NCBI GenBank assembly: GCA_030832085.1
Contig: JAURJU010000109.1
Location: forward strand, 1 to 51,671
Length of the DNA stretch: 51,671 nt
Reading direction: 5' to 3'
Origin: Chitinophagales bacterium
Lineage (GTDB): Bacteria > Bacteroidota > Bacteroidia > Chitinophagales > Chitinophagaceae
This document shows positions 6,649-16,717 of the stretch, in pieces. Each line of letters starts with the position of its first letter. The stretch's first letter is position 1. Made by a program: the position numbers and the translations under genes. The notes beneath the pieces are model-generated. The model searched no databases, had not been told where the DNA came from, and saw only the letters and a list, made by a program, of their open reading frames with translations.

Positions 6649-8997
6649 ATGATCCGGTCATTGGTGGTTTGGGTATTGCTTTTACAGGCTTCTTTTTTAT
6701 TTGCCTCAGTTCAAAGTGTGTTGCCTGATACTGTGTTGCCCGAAAGTAAAGCGAGGGAGCTTCCTGGCATCATGATCAAGCGAAAAACAGCACTTGGAAA
6801 GTTCGACGGAGATACCGTCCACTTTCATGCAGGGCGGTTTTTAACACCTGGGGTATTCAAGTTGGAAGACCTTGTCAAAAACATACCAGGATTTCGTGTG
6901 GATGACAATGGCCGGATCTATTTCAATGGCAAGGAAATCAAAATGATCATGATTGATGGGGATGATATTGCAGGCGAGCGATACCAACTGTTGTCTAGGA
7001 ACCTGAAAGCATTGATGGTAGACAGCCTTCAGGTCATTCAACGTTTTGAAAAGAACAGGCTGTTGAGGTCTTTTGGAAACCAGGATGCCATTGCAGTTAA
7101 CCTGGTGATCAAGAAATCATTCCTTGGAAAGTTGAGCGGAGCTGTTTCTGTTTCAAAAGATCCAGGGAAATATGGTGAAGCGGATGGTGAGTTGATCAGG
7201 CTCATGAAATCCTCAAAACAACTTCTTTTTCTTAACGGAAACAATGTTGGTGCAAGAGGGGTGGCTGATCGCGAAAATGAGCCGGTTTCATCCAGCCAGG
7301 ACAACTACCGGGTATGGCCTTTTGAAAAGCCTTCTGCAACAAGCGCATCAGGGCTTCCCACAGCATACATGAACCTGAACAGCGATCGAAGCCTTGCACT
7401 TGTCTCTTCATGCTCAGTGAAAAAAAATACCAGGCTCAAGATCAGTGCTACTGCAGTGCACCAGCAAAACAACAGCAGGTTGTTGAAACATTCCAACTAC
7501 CATTTACCCGGTGATCAAGTGCTTTCCATAGGCGAAATATCAAACGAAATGCATACTATTGATGGTGTTGGCTTGCGCCTTGGTCTGGAAAAGGACAAAG
7601 GCGGCAATAGGATTTCTTCTTTTTATTTTTCTGTAAAACCTGAACAACTGCAAATGCTTCATACGGGCACCCGCTCAGGAATTGCACAAGCATCTTCGCA
7701 ACATCAAGCACTGCGCAACAACTTCAATTGGCATGCGGTGCACCAGGCATCCTGGAAAATTTCAGCATCCTCCCTCTTGCAACTGGAAAACAGGATATCT
7801 GTTGATGGTAACAATGAGAAGTTGAATGCATCATTGCTGTTGAACAACGGTACCCCTATTATTATTGACCAGCAGTTCATCCAAAATGGAAAATTGATCA
7901 GCACAGATCTTGCTTTGATCGGTACGGCAGCGCGATTCAGCAGGCGCATTGGCTTCAGTGCTTCGCTGCAACAGATCAGCTCTTCCATCGGTTCCACAGC
8001 ATTGGGGATGGGCCTCATCAAATATTATCCCAGTACAGATTTGGTGTACCGGTTCTCCAAAAAGATGCATGCAAGCTTCAATGCAGCTGCGGGTGCAGTG
8101 GTTATAAAAGGGAGTCCTGCAACAAGGTCTTCTTTTGTTTTTCAGGCGGACCAGCAATGGGTATGGCAACGCAGGCCCATTGAAAAATACCATGTGGGCA
8201 TTTCCACTTCCAGAAAAAACAGTGCTCCTGCACAGTGGCATGCTGGACCGGTTCTGTCGGGAAGCGCATTCCGGACCGGAGTGCAAGAAATGGCATTCCC
8301 TTTATCAATGCGCATTGAGGCCGGTATGACAAAAATGGATCTCTACAAGGGATATACCATTGCCATCACTGCTGCTGCAAGCATCCTGCGGAATGATTAT
8401 GGAATGTCCACCCGCGTTGGAAGCGCTTTCGATTCGCTGCAATGGTTCATTGTTCCTGTCCAGGAAAACCTTATGATCAATGGATATGCAGAGCAGTTTA
8501 TCCATCCGCTCAAACTGAAATACAGCATCCATGCAAATGGGATGCTGCTGTGCATGCCCCAGCAATTGAATGGGCAAATTTTCACTGCATTGTTGCGCAG
8601 CAGCGTTGTTGAACAAAACCTGGTCACCAATTGGAAGGGGAAGTTCAATGCAGAAATGCATGTTGGCGTTTACTCCAGTGCCTTTGTGGTTGCTGCAAAG
8701 GCATTGCCATTGAAACGAAGGCAATATGGTGTAAAAACAAGTTTCCGGCTCAGTTCAAAGGTATTGGGTCAATTGCATGGAGCCCTGTACAGGAATGGCC
8801 AACAAACATCCTTTGTTCAGTTTGACGGAATGTTTCGGGCTTCTATCAACTCCCATTGGAAAACCTCCATCATGATGAGCAATCTTTTGAACAGCCGGCA
8901 GTACCTGGAAAACAACATCTTTGCTTATGGCAACGGATCATCTGCACAAGCACTCAATGGAAGGCAAATTTTGCTGGGCATCCATTGGGGGTTTTGA
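6649..8997 (+). CDS. Outer-membrane beta-barrel protein with TonB-receptor-like plug
   Basis: A 782-residue secreted protein: signal peptide (residues 1-20), then a plug-like region (about 25-160; LEDLVKNIPGFRVDDNGRIYFNGKEI, then MIDGDD) and a long barrel with alternating hydrophobic strands to the C-terminus (GIHWGF, ending in an aromatic residue). It resembles the receptors that accompany GLPGLI proteins, but the usual N-terminal carboxypeptidase-regulatory-like beta-sandwich is missing; the chain goes almost directly into the plug. The ATG at 6649 is preferred to an in-frame TTG overlapping the GLPGLI stop. The stop codon directly abuts the stop of the convergent GHL10 gene. Transport substrate unknown. 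Confidence 0.8.
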   Translation: MIRSLVVWVLLLQASFLFASVQSVLPDTVLPESKARELPGIMIKRKTALGKFDGDTVHFHAGRFLTPGVFKLEDLVKNIPGFRVDDNGRIYFNGKEIKMIMIDGDDIAGERYQLLSRNLKALMVDSLQVIQRFEKNRLLRSFGNQDAIAVNLVIKKSFLGKLSGAVSVSKDPGKYGEADGELIRLMKSSKQLLFLNGNNVGARGVADRENEPVSSSQDNYRVWPFEKPSATSASGLPTAYMNLNSDRSLALVSSCSVKKNTRLKISATAVHQQNNSRLLKHSNYHLPGDQVLSIGEISNEMHTIDGVGLRLGLEKDKGGNRISSFYFSVKPEQLQMLHTGTRSGIAQASSQHQALRNNFNWHAVHQASWKISASSLLQLENRISVDGNNEKLNASLLLNNGTPIIIDQQFIQNGKLISTDLALIGTAARFSRRIGFSASLQQISSSIGSTALGMGLIKYYPSTDLVYRFSKKMHASFNAAAGAVVIKGSPATRSSFVFQADQQWVWQRRPIEKYHVGISTSRKNSAPAQWHAGPVLSGSAFRTGVQEMAFPLSMRIEAGMTKMDLYKGYTIAITAAASILRNDYGMSTRVGSAFDSLQWFIVPVQENLMINGYAEQFIHPLKLKYSIHANGMLLCMPQQLNGQIFTALLRSSVVEQNLVTNWKGKFNAEMHVGVYSSAFVVAAKALPLKRRQYGVKTSFRLSSKVLGQLHGALYRNGQQTSFVQFDGMFRASINSHWKTSIMMSNLLNSRQYLENNIFAYGNGSSAQALNGRQILLGIHWGF

Positions 8998-10680
8998 TCA
9001 GTTGATGGGCACAATCACTTGTTCGCTTTCATTTCCTGTACGGTCCACTGCAGTAACGATGATGTTTTTAAGTGTGGATCTTTTTCCGGAAGCATCTGTT
9101 GAAAGCATCCTGACGGATGAGGCGAGTTGATCTTTGCCCAGGATCTTGTACTCCCATATGTTGTCGTACTGGGTATATAAAATCCAGTTGAAAGCATCTT
9201 TGTCCTTGGAAGACCACTTTATGGTGATATTGTCTTCTCCTTTGCTCAATGATACCATCGGTGATGCAGGCGGGATGGCATCCAGCCAAGGACTGGCAGG
9301 AACAAGCGCTGGAATTTGATAAGGACCGGCTTTCAATTCTTTTGTGAGTGTCGGGTTTTTGGTCAAAGAGGAAACACTCCAATGAACAGCACCCATGCTT
9401 TTGGGAAGCATGCTGCGGGTAAGGCTGATTTCATCCAGCACTTCCTTGTTGTTGGTGATGCCATTCTTGTTGGTCCCGATGCTGATGCCTGGCCAAAGGT
9501 GGCGTTGCAGGGTGTTTTCACTTTGCCACCATCCCAACAGATCCGGGAATGCCTGACCTTGTTTGTTGATCGGCCAGTACAGCTGGGGTGTGAAATAATC
9601 AATCCATCCCTTGTTCAACCAAAGTTTTGCATCTGCATAAAGCTTTTCATATTGATCAAATCCGGTAACAGTAGACGGATGGCCAGGTCGCCAAATTCCG
9701 AACGGGCTGAGACCAAACTTCACATGCTTTTTCTCATGCTTGATTTCACTATAAAGGCGTTCAATGAGCTTGTTGACAGCATCCCTGCGCCAATCACCTC
9801 TTGACAAGCGTCCGCCACCATTGGTATAGGCTGACCAACTTTTGTCATCTGGAAAGTCCTTGTCGCCATTGTAAGAGGGATATGGGTAGAAGTAGTCATC
9901 AAAATGAATGCCGTCGACATCATAACGTTTTACAATATCCATCACCACCCTGGAAGTATGGTCTTGCGTGGCCTTCATTGCGGGGTCCATCCACCAAAAT
10001 CCCTCTTTTAAAAGGTATACACGTTCTGGGTTGGTTTTTACAACGGACCTGCTGCTGATGTCTTTTCCTGTTGTGTGATGGGCCCGATAAGGATTGAGCC
10101 ATGCATGGAGTTCCATTCCACGCTTGTGTGCTTCTTCAATCCAAAACGTCAGGGGGTCGTAGAAGGGCAATGGGGCCTTGTCTTGCTGCCCGGTAAGAAA
10201 ATAGGACCAGGGTTCGATATCGCTTTTGTAAAGGGCATCTGCCTGGGGCCGAACCTGAAAGATGACGGCATTGAATTTGTTGTCTTGGAGATAGTTCAGG
10301 ATCTCTAGCGCCTCTGCTTGCTGTTCTTCAGTTGAAAGTCCTGGTTTGCTCGGCCAATTGATGTTGGCAACCGTGGCAATCCAGGCTGCCCGAAATTCAC
10401 GCAGGGGGCTAACAAATGTTTTTGGGACCAATGCCTTTGGGGGCGCTGGTTTGGTGACCTGGGTATTGTTTGTTGGCTTGGCTTCTGTTTCGTTCGGAAC
10501 CATTACCGGAGCCTTGGGTGCCGGTGCAGGAAGCTGGGTGATCTCTTCTACAGTGGTTGACCGGAAGGGGAAGAGTTTATCGTTGAACTTATTGAGGAAT
10601 GCACAGCTGTCAAGGAGTAAAGGGGCTAAAAAAACCAGCAAGATGGTTTGAATACGGCGCATTGAACTGTCTTTATGCAT
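8998..10680 (-). CDS. GHL10-type glycosyl hydrolase-like lipoprotein (DUF187/YngK-like)
   Basis: A 560-residue lipoprotein with a lipobox Cys at C26 (LLLDSC), a Pro/Thr/Lys-rich linker (about 45-85), and a TIM-barrel domain beginning FRAAWIATVANINWPSKPG. Family features are FQVRPQADALYKSDIEPWS, MELHAWLNPYRAH, VDGIHFDDYFYPYP and GWIDYFTPQLYWPI. These match the glycosyl-hydrolase-like 10 (PF02638) family, thought to act on glycans or peptidoglycan-associated sugars. A fibronectin-like C-terminal region follows (about 465-560). Met1 (10680) or Met7 (10662) can be the start. It is a single gene, divergent from the first susC. Confidence 0.88.
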   Translation of the reverse strand: MHKDSSMRRIQTILLVFLAPLLLDSCAFLNKFNDKLFPFRSTTVEEITQLPAPAPKAPVMVPNETEAKPTNNTQVTKPAPPKALVPKTFVSPLREFRAAWIATVANINWPSKPGLSTEEQQAEALEILNYLQDNKFNAVIFQVRPQADALYKSDIEPWSYFLTGQQDKAPLPFYDPLTFWIEEAHKRGMELHAWLNPYRAHHTTGKDISSRSVVKTNPERVYLLKEGFWWMDPAMKATQDHTSRVVMDIVKRYDVDGIHFDDYFYPYPSYNGDKDFPDDKSWSAYTNGGGRLSRGDWRRDAVNKLIERLYSEIKHEKKHVKFGLSPFGIWRPGHPSTVTGFDQYEKLYADAKLWLNKGWIDYFTPQLYWPINKQGQAFPDLLGWWQSENTLQRHLWPGISIGTNKNGITNNKEVLDEISLTRSMLPKSMGAVHWSVSSLTKNPTLTKELKAGPYQIPALVPASPWLDAIPPASPMVSLSKGEDNITIKWSSKDKDAFNWILYTQYDNIWEYKILGKDQLASSVRMLSTDASGKRSTLKNIIVTAVDRTGNESEQVIVPIN

Positions 10681-10763
10681 GTTGATGAATGTGAGGGTCT
10701 ATTGATGCAAATGCAAAGGTACAGGGTATGGGGCATATTGATTTCATCCCGGTGTCTGATATT

Positions 10764-10798
10764 TTTGTTTTACCATCTCAAAATCATTTGTATATTTA
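10764..10798 (+). promoter_or_regulatory. Possible promoter upstream of the first susC
   Basis: TTTG at 10764-10767 and TATATTTA at 10791-10798 resemble the Bacteroidota -33/-7 boxes (one mismatch in TAnnTTTG) with a 23-bp spacer. This would leave a leader of about 135 bases. The spacer is longer than usual and the call is tentative. Confidence 0.25.
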
Positions 10799-10942
10799 AC
10801 CGACCATCCTTCTACACTTGTTTCAATATTCAGTACCCCTAGGTATTGTTGTTGTTTTTGTTAAGCACCTTGACTTATTGTTCAAACAACACCGTGAAAG
10901 CAAACACTTTTACGGTTGATTATTCACCAACATTTTCAGACC

Positions 10943-13900
10943 ATGAAAAAAGAAAAGGAATTTGCCTGTTCTGGCCCTATTCGAAAAGCAACAACCGCTA
11001 AAATTTGCTTTTTATTGATGCTTCTTGCATCTCAAGTTGCATTTGTGAATGCCAATCCGGTCAGCGGAAACATTCCCTTATTGCCAATTGCCGGGACCCC
11101 AATCAATAATCCATTGGTTGTTGATATCAGGGGAAAGGTTTCAGACGACAAGGGCACACCTGTCGGAGGTGCCAGTGTTTCTGTCAAGGGAACTTCAAAG
11201 GGAACAACAACGGATGCAAACGGACATTTTACAATTGCGGCCCAGGAAAAAGATGTGTTGGTGATCAGTGCGGTCGGATATATTTCAGAAACGGTAACTG
11301 TCGGAAAGAACCAGGAAATCAATATTGTATTGCAGGCCTCCAATCAACAATTGAGTGAGGTGGTGGTAACAGCACTCGGTGTAAAGCGTGCCAACCGTTC
11401 GGTTGGATACAGCATTGCAGAACTCAAGGCCAGTGACCTTTCTGCCGGTCGTGAAGCCAATTTGGCAAATGAACTTTCTGGTAAGGTCGCAGGAGTAATG
11501 GTCAGCAGGGCTGCTTCGGGTGCTGGTGGGTCATCAAAAGTGGTAATCAGGGGACTCAATTCTCTACAGGGCAATAGCCAACCCCTTTATGTTGTCGATG
11601 GTGTTCCCCTCAACAACGGAAACCTGGATCCGGCAGGAAGATGGGGCGGAACCGATTATGGTGATGGCATCTCCAACATAGATCCCAACGATGTTGAGAA
11701 TGTTTCAATCCTGAAAGGCCCCAATGCTGCGGCTCTTTATGGCCAGCAGGGTGCGAACGGGGTTGTATTGATCACAACAAAATCCGGAAAAAGCAGGAAG
11801 GGACTTGGCATAAAAGTATCTTCTGATTATGCCATTGGAAATGCAGCGGTATTGCCCGATTTTCAAGACGTGTATGGACAGGGGCTGAATGGTAAATTCA
11901 CCCATTTCCGAAACAGTGCAAATGCTACAATCTACGGTTATGATGCCGCAGTTGCTGCCGGTTATGCAGGTGTTGCCAAAACCAGTGCTGGTCGCGACAG
12001 GCTTACAAGAGGCTCATGGGGTCCACAAATGACAGGCCAGGATTATGAAGACCAGTGGGGCACCAAGGGTAAATTTTTACCCCAGCCCAATACTTTTCAG
12101 ACTTTCTTTGACACTGAAAAGCAAGCAACGAACAGCATTAACCTGGATGGAGGCAACGACAATGTGAACTATTATTTTTCCTACTCCAACTTCAATTCCA
12201 AGGGATATGTTCCCACAAATAAAATCAACCGCAATACTTTTTCTGCAAGAACGGTTGCAAAGATTCTTCCAAAGATGACGCTTGATGTGAAGTTGAGCTA
12301 TGTAGGACAAACAGGGGTCAATCGTCCGACCCTTTCCGACGCCGCCGATAATCCTGCATATCTTTTCATCAGCCAGCCCAGAAGCCTTACCATGCAAAGC
12401 CTTGAGAGTTATGCCTGGACTGCACCGGATATTGCAGGTCAGTTGGGCTACAGCTCTGCTAGAACAATATTGGGTGTTGAAAAAACATATGCCACCAACA
12501 GTTCTACAGCCAACCCCTATTGGACTATCAACAGGACAGGTAACAACGACAAGCGGGATAGAATCCTGGCCATGGCCAACCTTGATTATGAAATTCTCCC
12601 CTGGCTGAAAGCTGCCATGCGTGTTGGTACTGACTTCTACTCTGAACAGCGCCTGCGTTACAGGTCAAAGTTTACCTATGCTTCTCCCAACCTCAATGGC
12701 GACATGAGCGAGACGGTAACCAGGATAAAGGATGATTATGCAGATGCCTTGCTGACGGGAAGCTTTGATCTCACCAGCGACCTGAAACTGTCACTGAATG
12801 CAGGGGCAAACTACCAAAAAAAATTCCTTCGGACGGTTGGGAATTCCGGCAGTGAATTCGTGGTGCCAGGGCTGGTTTCCATTGGCAACACCCTCACCAA
12901 ATTGCCCATTTTTGGGTTGACCGAGTCTGAAATACAGTCCGTTTACGGCTTCGGGCAATTCGCATACAAGAATTACCTCTACCTGGATTTTTCAGCCAGG
13001 AACGACTGGTCCTCAACATTGTCACCAGAGAACAATTCATTCTTCTATCCCTCCATCAGCACAAGTTTCATTGCTTCAGATGCATTCAACATAACGGGCA
13101 AGACATTGAGCTTCCTTAAGTTGAGGTCATCATTGGCGCAAGCTGGTAGCTCAGGATCTCCCTACCAGACCAAGGGTACCTTCACCCTGGGCGCCAATAC
13201 CCTTTCTGGTCAACCGCTTGGTGGATATACCAGTGTTATTGTGAGCCCTGACCTTAAAAATGAGTTGACAACATCATTTGAGGCAGGCATTGATGCAAGG
13301 TTTTTTGACAACAAGATTTCCTTGGTAGCCACCTATTACCATGCATCTACCAAAAACCAAATCCTGGATGTTCCCCTTCCCATCTCCACTACTTTTGCCA
13401 CCAAGCGACTGAATGCAGGAAACATCGAAAACCAGGGTATAGAATTATCACTTTCAGGAACACCAATCAAAACAAGTAGTGGTTTCAGGTGGGATGTAAC
13501 CTTCAACTATGCAGCCAACAAGAACAAGGTGGTCAGTCTCTATCCCGGCATCAGCACATTCAGGTTGGGAGACGACAGGAACATATCAGTTGTGGCAGAG
13601 GTTGGAAGACCATTTGGCGCACTCATCGGTACCAACTTCGCATGGCAGCGTGATGCCAGCGGCAACAGGCTGATTGATCCTGCAACAGGCTTGCCCATCA
13701 GGTCAGCAACCCCACTGAATGAATATCTGGGTAATGCAATGCCCGATTGGATTGGGGGCTTTTCGAATTCATTCAAGTACAAGAGCATCGGATTGTCTGT
13801 CTTGTTGGACATCAGACAGGGAGGAAAGATTTTCTCCAATACCCTGCGGGAAGGGTTGACCTATGGAACAATCAAGAAAACGCTGGAAGGTCGTGATGGT

Positions 13901-14305
13901 AGCTATATTGCTCAAGGTGTAGTGGCACAAAAAGATGCCACTGGCAAATGGGTCAGCACTGGAGCAGCAAATACCAAGGGGGTAACTGCCCAGGCCTACT
14001 GGAACAGTGTAACGGCAGACAAGGACAATGTAGTTTCCTCAGAGTTGATCAATGATGCCAGTTATATCAGTGTGAGAGAAGTCAACTTGAGTTATCAAAT
14101 TTCCCAGAAACTGCTGAAAAATACTGCTTTCAAAAAAGTGTATTTGGGTCTGTATGGCCGCAACCTCTTTTATCTTCAGCGTTTTACAGACGGGTATGCG
14201 CCTGAAGCAGCCTCTTTCAACGTAAACAATTCTTCATTGGGCCTGGAATCTACGTCATTGCCGATGCTGCGCAACATGGGCATCAAGGCAACAGTTGAAT
14301 TCTAA
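10943..14305 (+). CDS. SusC/RagA-type TonB-dependent outer-membrane transporter (first pair)
   Basis: A 1120-residue outer-membrane importer. Order of domains: signal peptide (about 15-38), carboxypeptidase-D-regulatory-like domain (VDIRGKVSDDKGTPVGGASVSVKG, about 62-145), plug (LSEVVVTALGVKR through VVIRGLNSLQGNSQPLYVVDGVPL, about 150-290), then the barrel ending in ATVEF. The motif IDPNDVENVSILKGPNAAALYG is the SusC signature. The ATG at 10943 is chosen over an in-frame upstream TTG. A SusD-like partner follows after 16 bp. No dedicated enzymes adjoin this pair, so the substrate cannot be read from context. Confidence 0.95.
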   Translation: MKKEKEFACSGPIRKATTAKICFLLMLLASQVAFVNANPVSGNIPLLPIAGTPINNPLVVDIRGKVSDDKGTPVGGASVSVKGTSKGTTTDANGHFTIAAQEKDVLVISAVGYISETVTVGKNQEINIVLQASNQQLSEVVVTALGVKRANRSVGYSIAELKASDLSAGREANLANELSGKVAGVMVSRAASGAGGSSKVVIRGLNSLQGNSQPLYVVDGVPLNNGNLDPAGRWGGTDYGDGISNIDPNDVENVSILKGPNAAALYGQQGANGVVLITTKSGKSRKGLGIKVSSDYAIGNAAVLPDFQDVYGQGLNGKFTHFRNSANATIYGYDAAVAAGYAGVAKTSAGRDRLTRGSWGPQMTGQDYEDQWGTKGKFLPQPNTFQTFFDTEKQATNSINLDGGNDNVNYYFSYSNFNSKGYVPTNKINRNTFSARTVAKILPKMTLDVKLSYVGQTGVNRPTLSDAADNPAYLFISQPRSLTMQSLESYAWTAPDIAGQLGYSSARTILGVEKTYATNSSTANPYWTINRTGNNDKRDRILAMANLDYEILPWLKAAMRVGTDFYSEQRLRYRSKFTYASPNLNGDMSETVTRIKDDYADALLTGSFDLTSDLKLSLNAGANYQKKFLRTVGNSGSEFVVPGLVSIGNTLTKLPIFGLTESEIQSVYGFGQFAYKNYLYLDFSARNDWSSTLSPENNSFFYPSISTSFIASDAFNITGKTLSFLKLRSSLAQAGSSGSPYQTKGTFTLGANTLSGQPLGGYTSVIVSPDLKNELTTSFEAGIDARFFDNKISLVATYYHASTKNQILDVPLPISTTFATKRLNAGNIENQGIELSLSGTPIKTSSGFRWDVTFNYAANKNKVVSLYPGISTFRLGDDRNISVVAEVGRPFGALIGTNFAWQRDASGNRLIDPATGLPIRSATPLNEYLGNAMPDWIGGFSNSFKYKSIGLSVLLDIRQGGKIFSNTLREGLTYGTIKKTLEGRDGSYIAQGVVAQKDATGKWVSTGAANTKGVTAQAYWNSVTADKDNVVSSELINDASYISVREVNLSYQISQKLLKNTAFKKVYLGLYGRNLFYLQRFTDGYAPEAASFNVNNSSLGLESTSLPMLRNMGIKATVEF

Positions 14306-14321
14306 ACCAATAATTTTCAAA

Positions 14322-15833
14322 ATGAATATCATGAAATCACATATCAAGTTCTTTTGCACTTGCTTTTTGCTTGTGGCTTTGGCCTCTTGTACCAAGAATT
14401 TTGAAAAGCTCAACACATCTCCTGTTTCATCTGAATTGATGGATCCAGGAATCATCATTACTCAGGCACAGCGGGATGCTGCATTTTCCCAGGGCGGAGA
14501 AGGAACAAATATCCAATTTGGATCCTGGATGCAACACTGGGCATCTGGCAATGTCGGTGTTGCAAAAACCTCAAGGTATATCCAACAACCGGACAACTCA
14601 ACATGGGCATTGCATTATGGCATTATCCGCAACCTTGCCCAGATCAGAAACAAATTGTTGCTGGGGAAAGAGACAGCGCCTGAAGGACGTTCAAAACTGG
14701 CCATTGCCAAAATCATGGAAATTGCTGTTTGGGATAGGCTTAGTGCAATTTATGGCGATATCCCCTATAGTGAGACCGGACTGGCCGAAGACAAGGTGAT
14801 TCCCAATCCCAAATATGATACCCAGCAAAAAATTTATTCGGATCTCATTGTGCAGCTTGACAAATCCATTGCTGCGATCACTGCAGGGGACATGACCTAC
14901 GGGGCTGCAGACCTTTACTATGCCGGCGACCTTACAAAATGGAAAAAGTATGCCTATGCCTTGAAATTGCAAATCGGCATGCGGATCAAAAAGGCTGATC
15001 CTGCTTTGGCGCAGAAGGTGGTAACAGAAGCCATGGGTGCCTTGACGATTTCAAGCAATGCAGAAACGGCAGCTGTTCAAACCGTCACTTCTCTCCCAGC
15101 CAATTACCATCCAACCCTCAGCCAGTATACTGCCGGAAGCCCGGATCTTCAGTATTTGGCAAAAGCATTTGTTGACAAGCTTGTCAGCACCAAGGATCCA
15201 AGGTTGACCTTGATTGCAGCACCTACTGCCAATTCTCTGAAAACCGTTCCACAAGTGCTTGTATACAGGGGTATTGATGTTGCACTGACAGACAATGATC
15301 TTGCAGCTGTTGTGCGCGCCGATTATTCACTTGCATCATTGCAAACCTATTTCAACAAGTCCATCGCAAGCCCGATTCCCGTTTATGTAATGACATATGC
15401 TGACGTCTGTTTTATGAAAGCAGAAGCTGCATTGGAAGGATGGGGTGCCACTTCGGCCCAGGCAGCAACTTTTTATGCTGATGGTGTTAGGGCTGCTTTG
15501 GCAATGAACCCATACAACATCACAACTGTACCTGCCGCCTATGCAGGTGAATTGTTGCTTGCTGGCACAAAGGAGCAACAGTTGGAAAAAATCATGACAC
15601 AACGCTGGATCTCCTTGTTTACACGCTCTTTTGATGCATACCTTGAGTGGAGAAGGACTGGCTATCCGGTGTTGATTCCAGGGAAAAACATCGGCAATAC
15701 CAATGGAACCATTCCAAGAAGAAGTGCCTATCCTTCTGATGAAACAATCCTGAATCTTGAAAACTATAAGGAAGCCTCTGCGAGATTGTCCAATGGTGAT
15801 ACATATACTTCCAGGATGTGGGTGGATAAATAA
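14322..15833 (+). CDS. SusD-like_2 family nutrient-binding lipoprotein (first pair)
   Basis: A 503-residue surface lipoprotein paired with the preceding SusC. Lipobox Cys is C23 (VALASC). The segments NFEKLNTSPVSS and QFGSWMQHWASGN, and the late TQRWISLFTRSFDAYLEWRRTGYP, place it in the SusD-like_2 branch (PF12771) rather than classical RagB/SusD. By family knowledge it caps the SusC barrel and binds the ligand. Starts at 14322 or 14331 are both ATG. A strong terminator follows 33 bp after the stop, so the pair is a self-contained two-gene unit. Confidence 0.92.
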   Translation: MNIMKSHIKFFCTCFLLVALASCTKNFEKLNTSPVSSELMDPGIIITQAQRDAAFSQGGEGTNIQFGSWMQHWASGNVGVAKTSRYIQQPDNSTWALHYGIIRNLAQIRNKLLLGKETAPEGRSKLAIAKIMEIAVWDRLSAIYGDIPYSETGLAEDKVIPNPKYDTQQKIYSDLIVQLDKSIAAITAGDMTYGAADLYYAGDLTKWKKYAYALKLQIGMRIKKADPALAQKVVTEAMGALTISSNAETAAVQTVTSLPANYHPTLSQYTAGSPDLQYLAKAFVDKLVSTKDPRLTLIAAPTANSLKTVPQVLVYRGIDVALTDNDLAAVVRADYSLASLQTYFNKSIASPIPVYVMTYADVCFMKAEAALEGWGATSAQAATFYADGVRAALAMNPYNITTVPAAYAGELLLAGTKEQQLEKIMTQRWISLFTRSFDAYLEWRRTGYPVLIPGKNIGNTNGTIPRRSAYPSDETILNLENYKEASARLSNGDTYTSRMWVDK

Positions 15834-15866
15834 GCAATCGCCATTCAACATTGAATATTGATTTTC

Positions 15867-15897
15867 AGCCACCATGGTGTTCATGGTGGCTTTTTTT
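15867..15897 (+). terminator. Strong rho-independent terminator after the first susCD pair
   Basis: Perfect 9-bp stem: GCCACCATG (15868-15876) and CATGGTGGC (15882-15890) around GTGTT, extended by an A-T pair and followed by seven T residues. Confidence 0.93.
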
Positions 15898-15958
15898 ATC
15901 TTGAAGGCCCAGGCCATAGGGTCAGTAATAATGCTATTTTTAAGGTTCAAAGTGAAGT

Positions 15959-16591
15959 ATGGAGGAATACCGCTATTTCGTGCTGAACAAACCCTACAAC
16001 ATGGTCTCGCAGTTTGTGAGCTCCCACAAGGTCAGGCTTTTGTGCCACCTTAAATTTGATTTTCCGGAAGGTACGCACGCGATTGGGCGCCTGGACAAGG
16101 ATTCAGAAGGATTGTTGCTGTTGACCACCGACAGGCGAATCACCCGATTGCTCTTCCAAAGCAAGACGCCGCATTTCAGAAAATACCTGATCCAGGTAAG
16201 GGGTGTGGTGGATCAGACAATTGTTCAACAACTCAGGACCGGCGTATCCATTCCGGTTTCCGAAGGAACAGAATATGTGACAAAACCTTGCGCAGTGGAG
16301 ATGGTTGACGAGCCGATCGGATTGTTTTCCAATGGCAAGGAGCTCCACGAAAGGGTTCCGCGCAGTTGGCTGACGATCAGCCTCACGGAGGGCAAATACC
16401 ACCAGGTCAGGAAAATGGTGCAGGCAGTGGGCCATCCCTGTAAACGCCTGATCCGCCTGTCCATCGAAGACATAGTGCTGGAAGACATGCAACCCGGCGA
16501 AATCAGGGAACTGAACAAGGAGGATTTTTACCGGAGGTTGAGGTTGGGTGTGGATTGCAAAACAGTATCAGAAAATTCAAATAAAAAGTAG
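15959..16591 (+). CDS. RluE/RsuA-family pseudouridine synthase
   Basis: A 210-residue enzyme isomerising uridine in rRNA. The catalytic motif AIGRLDKDSEGLLLLT contains the nucleophile Asp D46. Downstream family motifs KYLIQVRG (about 75-82), LTEGKYHQVRKM (about 143-154) and H/C/LIRLSI (about 160-169) are present. There is no N-terminal S4 domain, as in E. coli RluE, which modifies 23S rRNA; assignment to RluE specifically is by architecture only. Stand-alone gene after a terminator, and the last housekeeping gene before the catabolic island. Confidence 0.9.
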   Translation: MEEYRYFVLNKPYNMVSQFVSSHKVRLLCHLKFDFPEGTHAIGRLDKDSEGLLLLTTDRRITRLLFQSKTPHFRKYLIQVRGVVDQTIVQQLRTGVSIPVSEGTEYVTKPCAVEMVDEPIGLFSNGKELHERVPRSWLTISLTEGKYHQVRKMVQAVGHPCKRLIRLSIEDIVLEDMQPGEIRELNKEDFYRRLRLGVDCKTVSENSNKK

Positions 16592-16620
16592 CAGGATAAA
16601 TAAGCAAGGGTAAACAGATT

Positions 16621-16650
16621 TTCTCCAGTTTTAACCGGATTTTAACAGTT
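16621..16650 (+). promoter_or_regulatory. Shared 30-bp regulatory element, copy A (upstream of second susC)
   Basis: The site begins TTCTCCAGTTTTAACC and ends GATTTTAACAGTT. It holds TTTTAAC twice (16629-16635 and 16640-16646), an 11-bp direct repeat, about one helical turn. A second copy, 28/30 identical, lies at 44675-44704 on the - strand in the same orientation relative to its operon. The following 33 bp also align with the other copy (22/33), suggesting a common core promoter. It ends 67 bp before the susC ATG. AraC-family regulators typically bind direct repeats, so the AraC gene at 22.0 kb is the natural candidate; this is inference. Confidence 0.75.
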
Positions 16651-16717
16651 AAATAGGTTTTTTAAACAATGTATAATATATTGAATCTGATATGTTTCAA
16701 TTATTAAAACTAGCAGT

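Noticed and set aside
15336-15950. 204-residue open frame on the - strand opposite the first susD
   Set aside because: It lies wholly antisense to a well-supported SusD gene and covers the terminator hairpin; the predicted peptide has no domain features.
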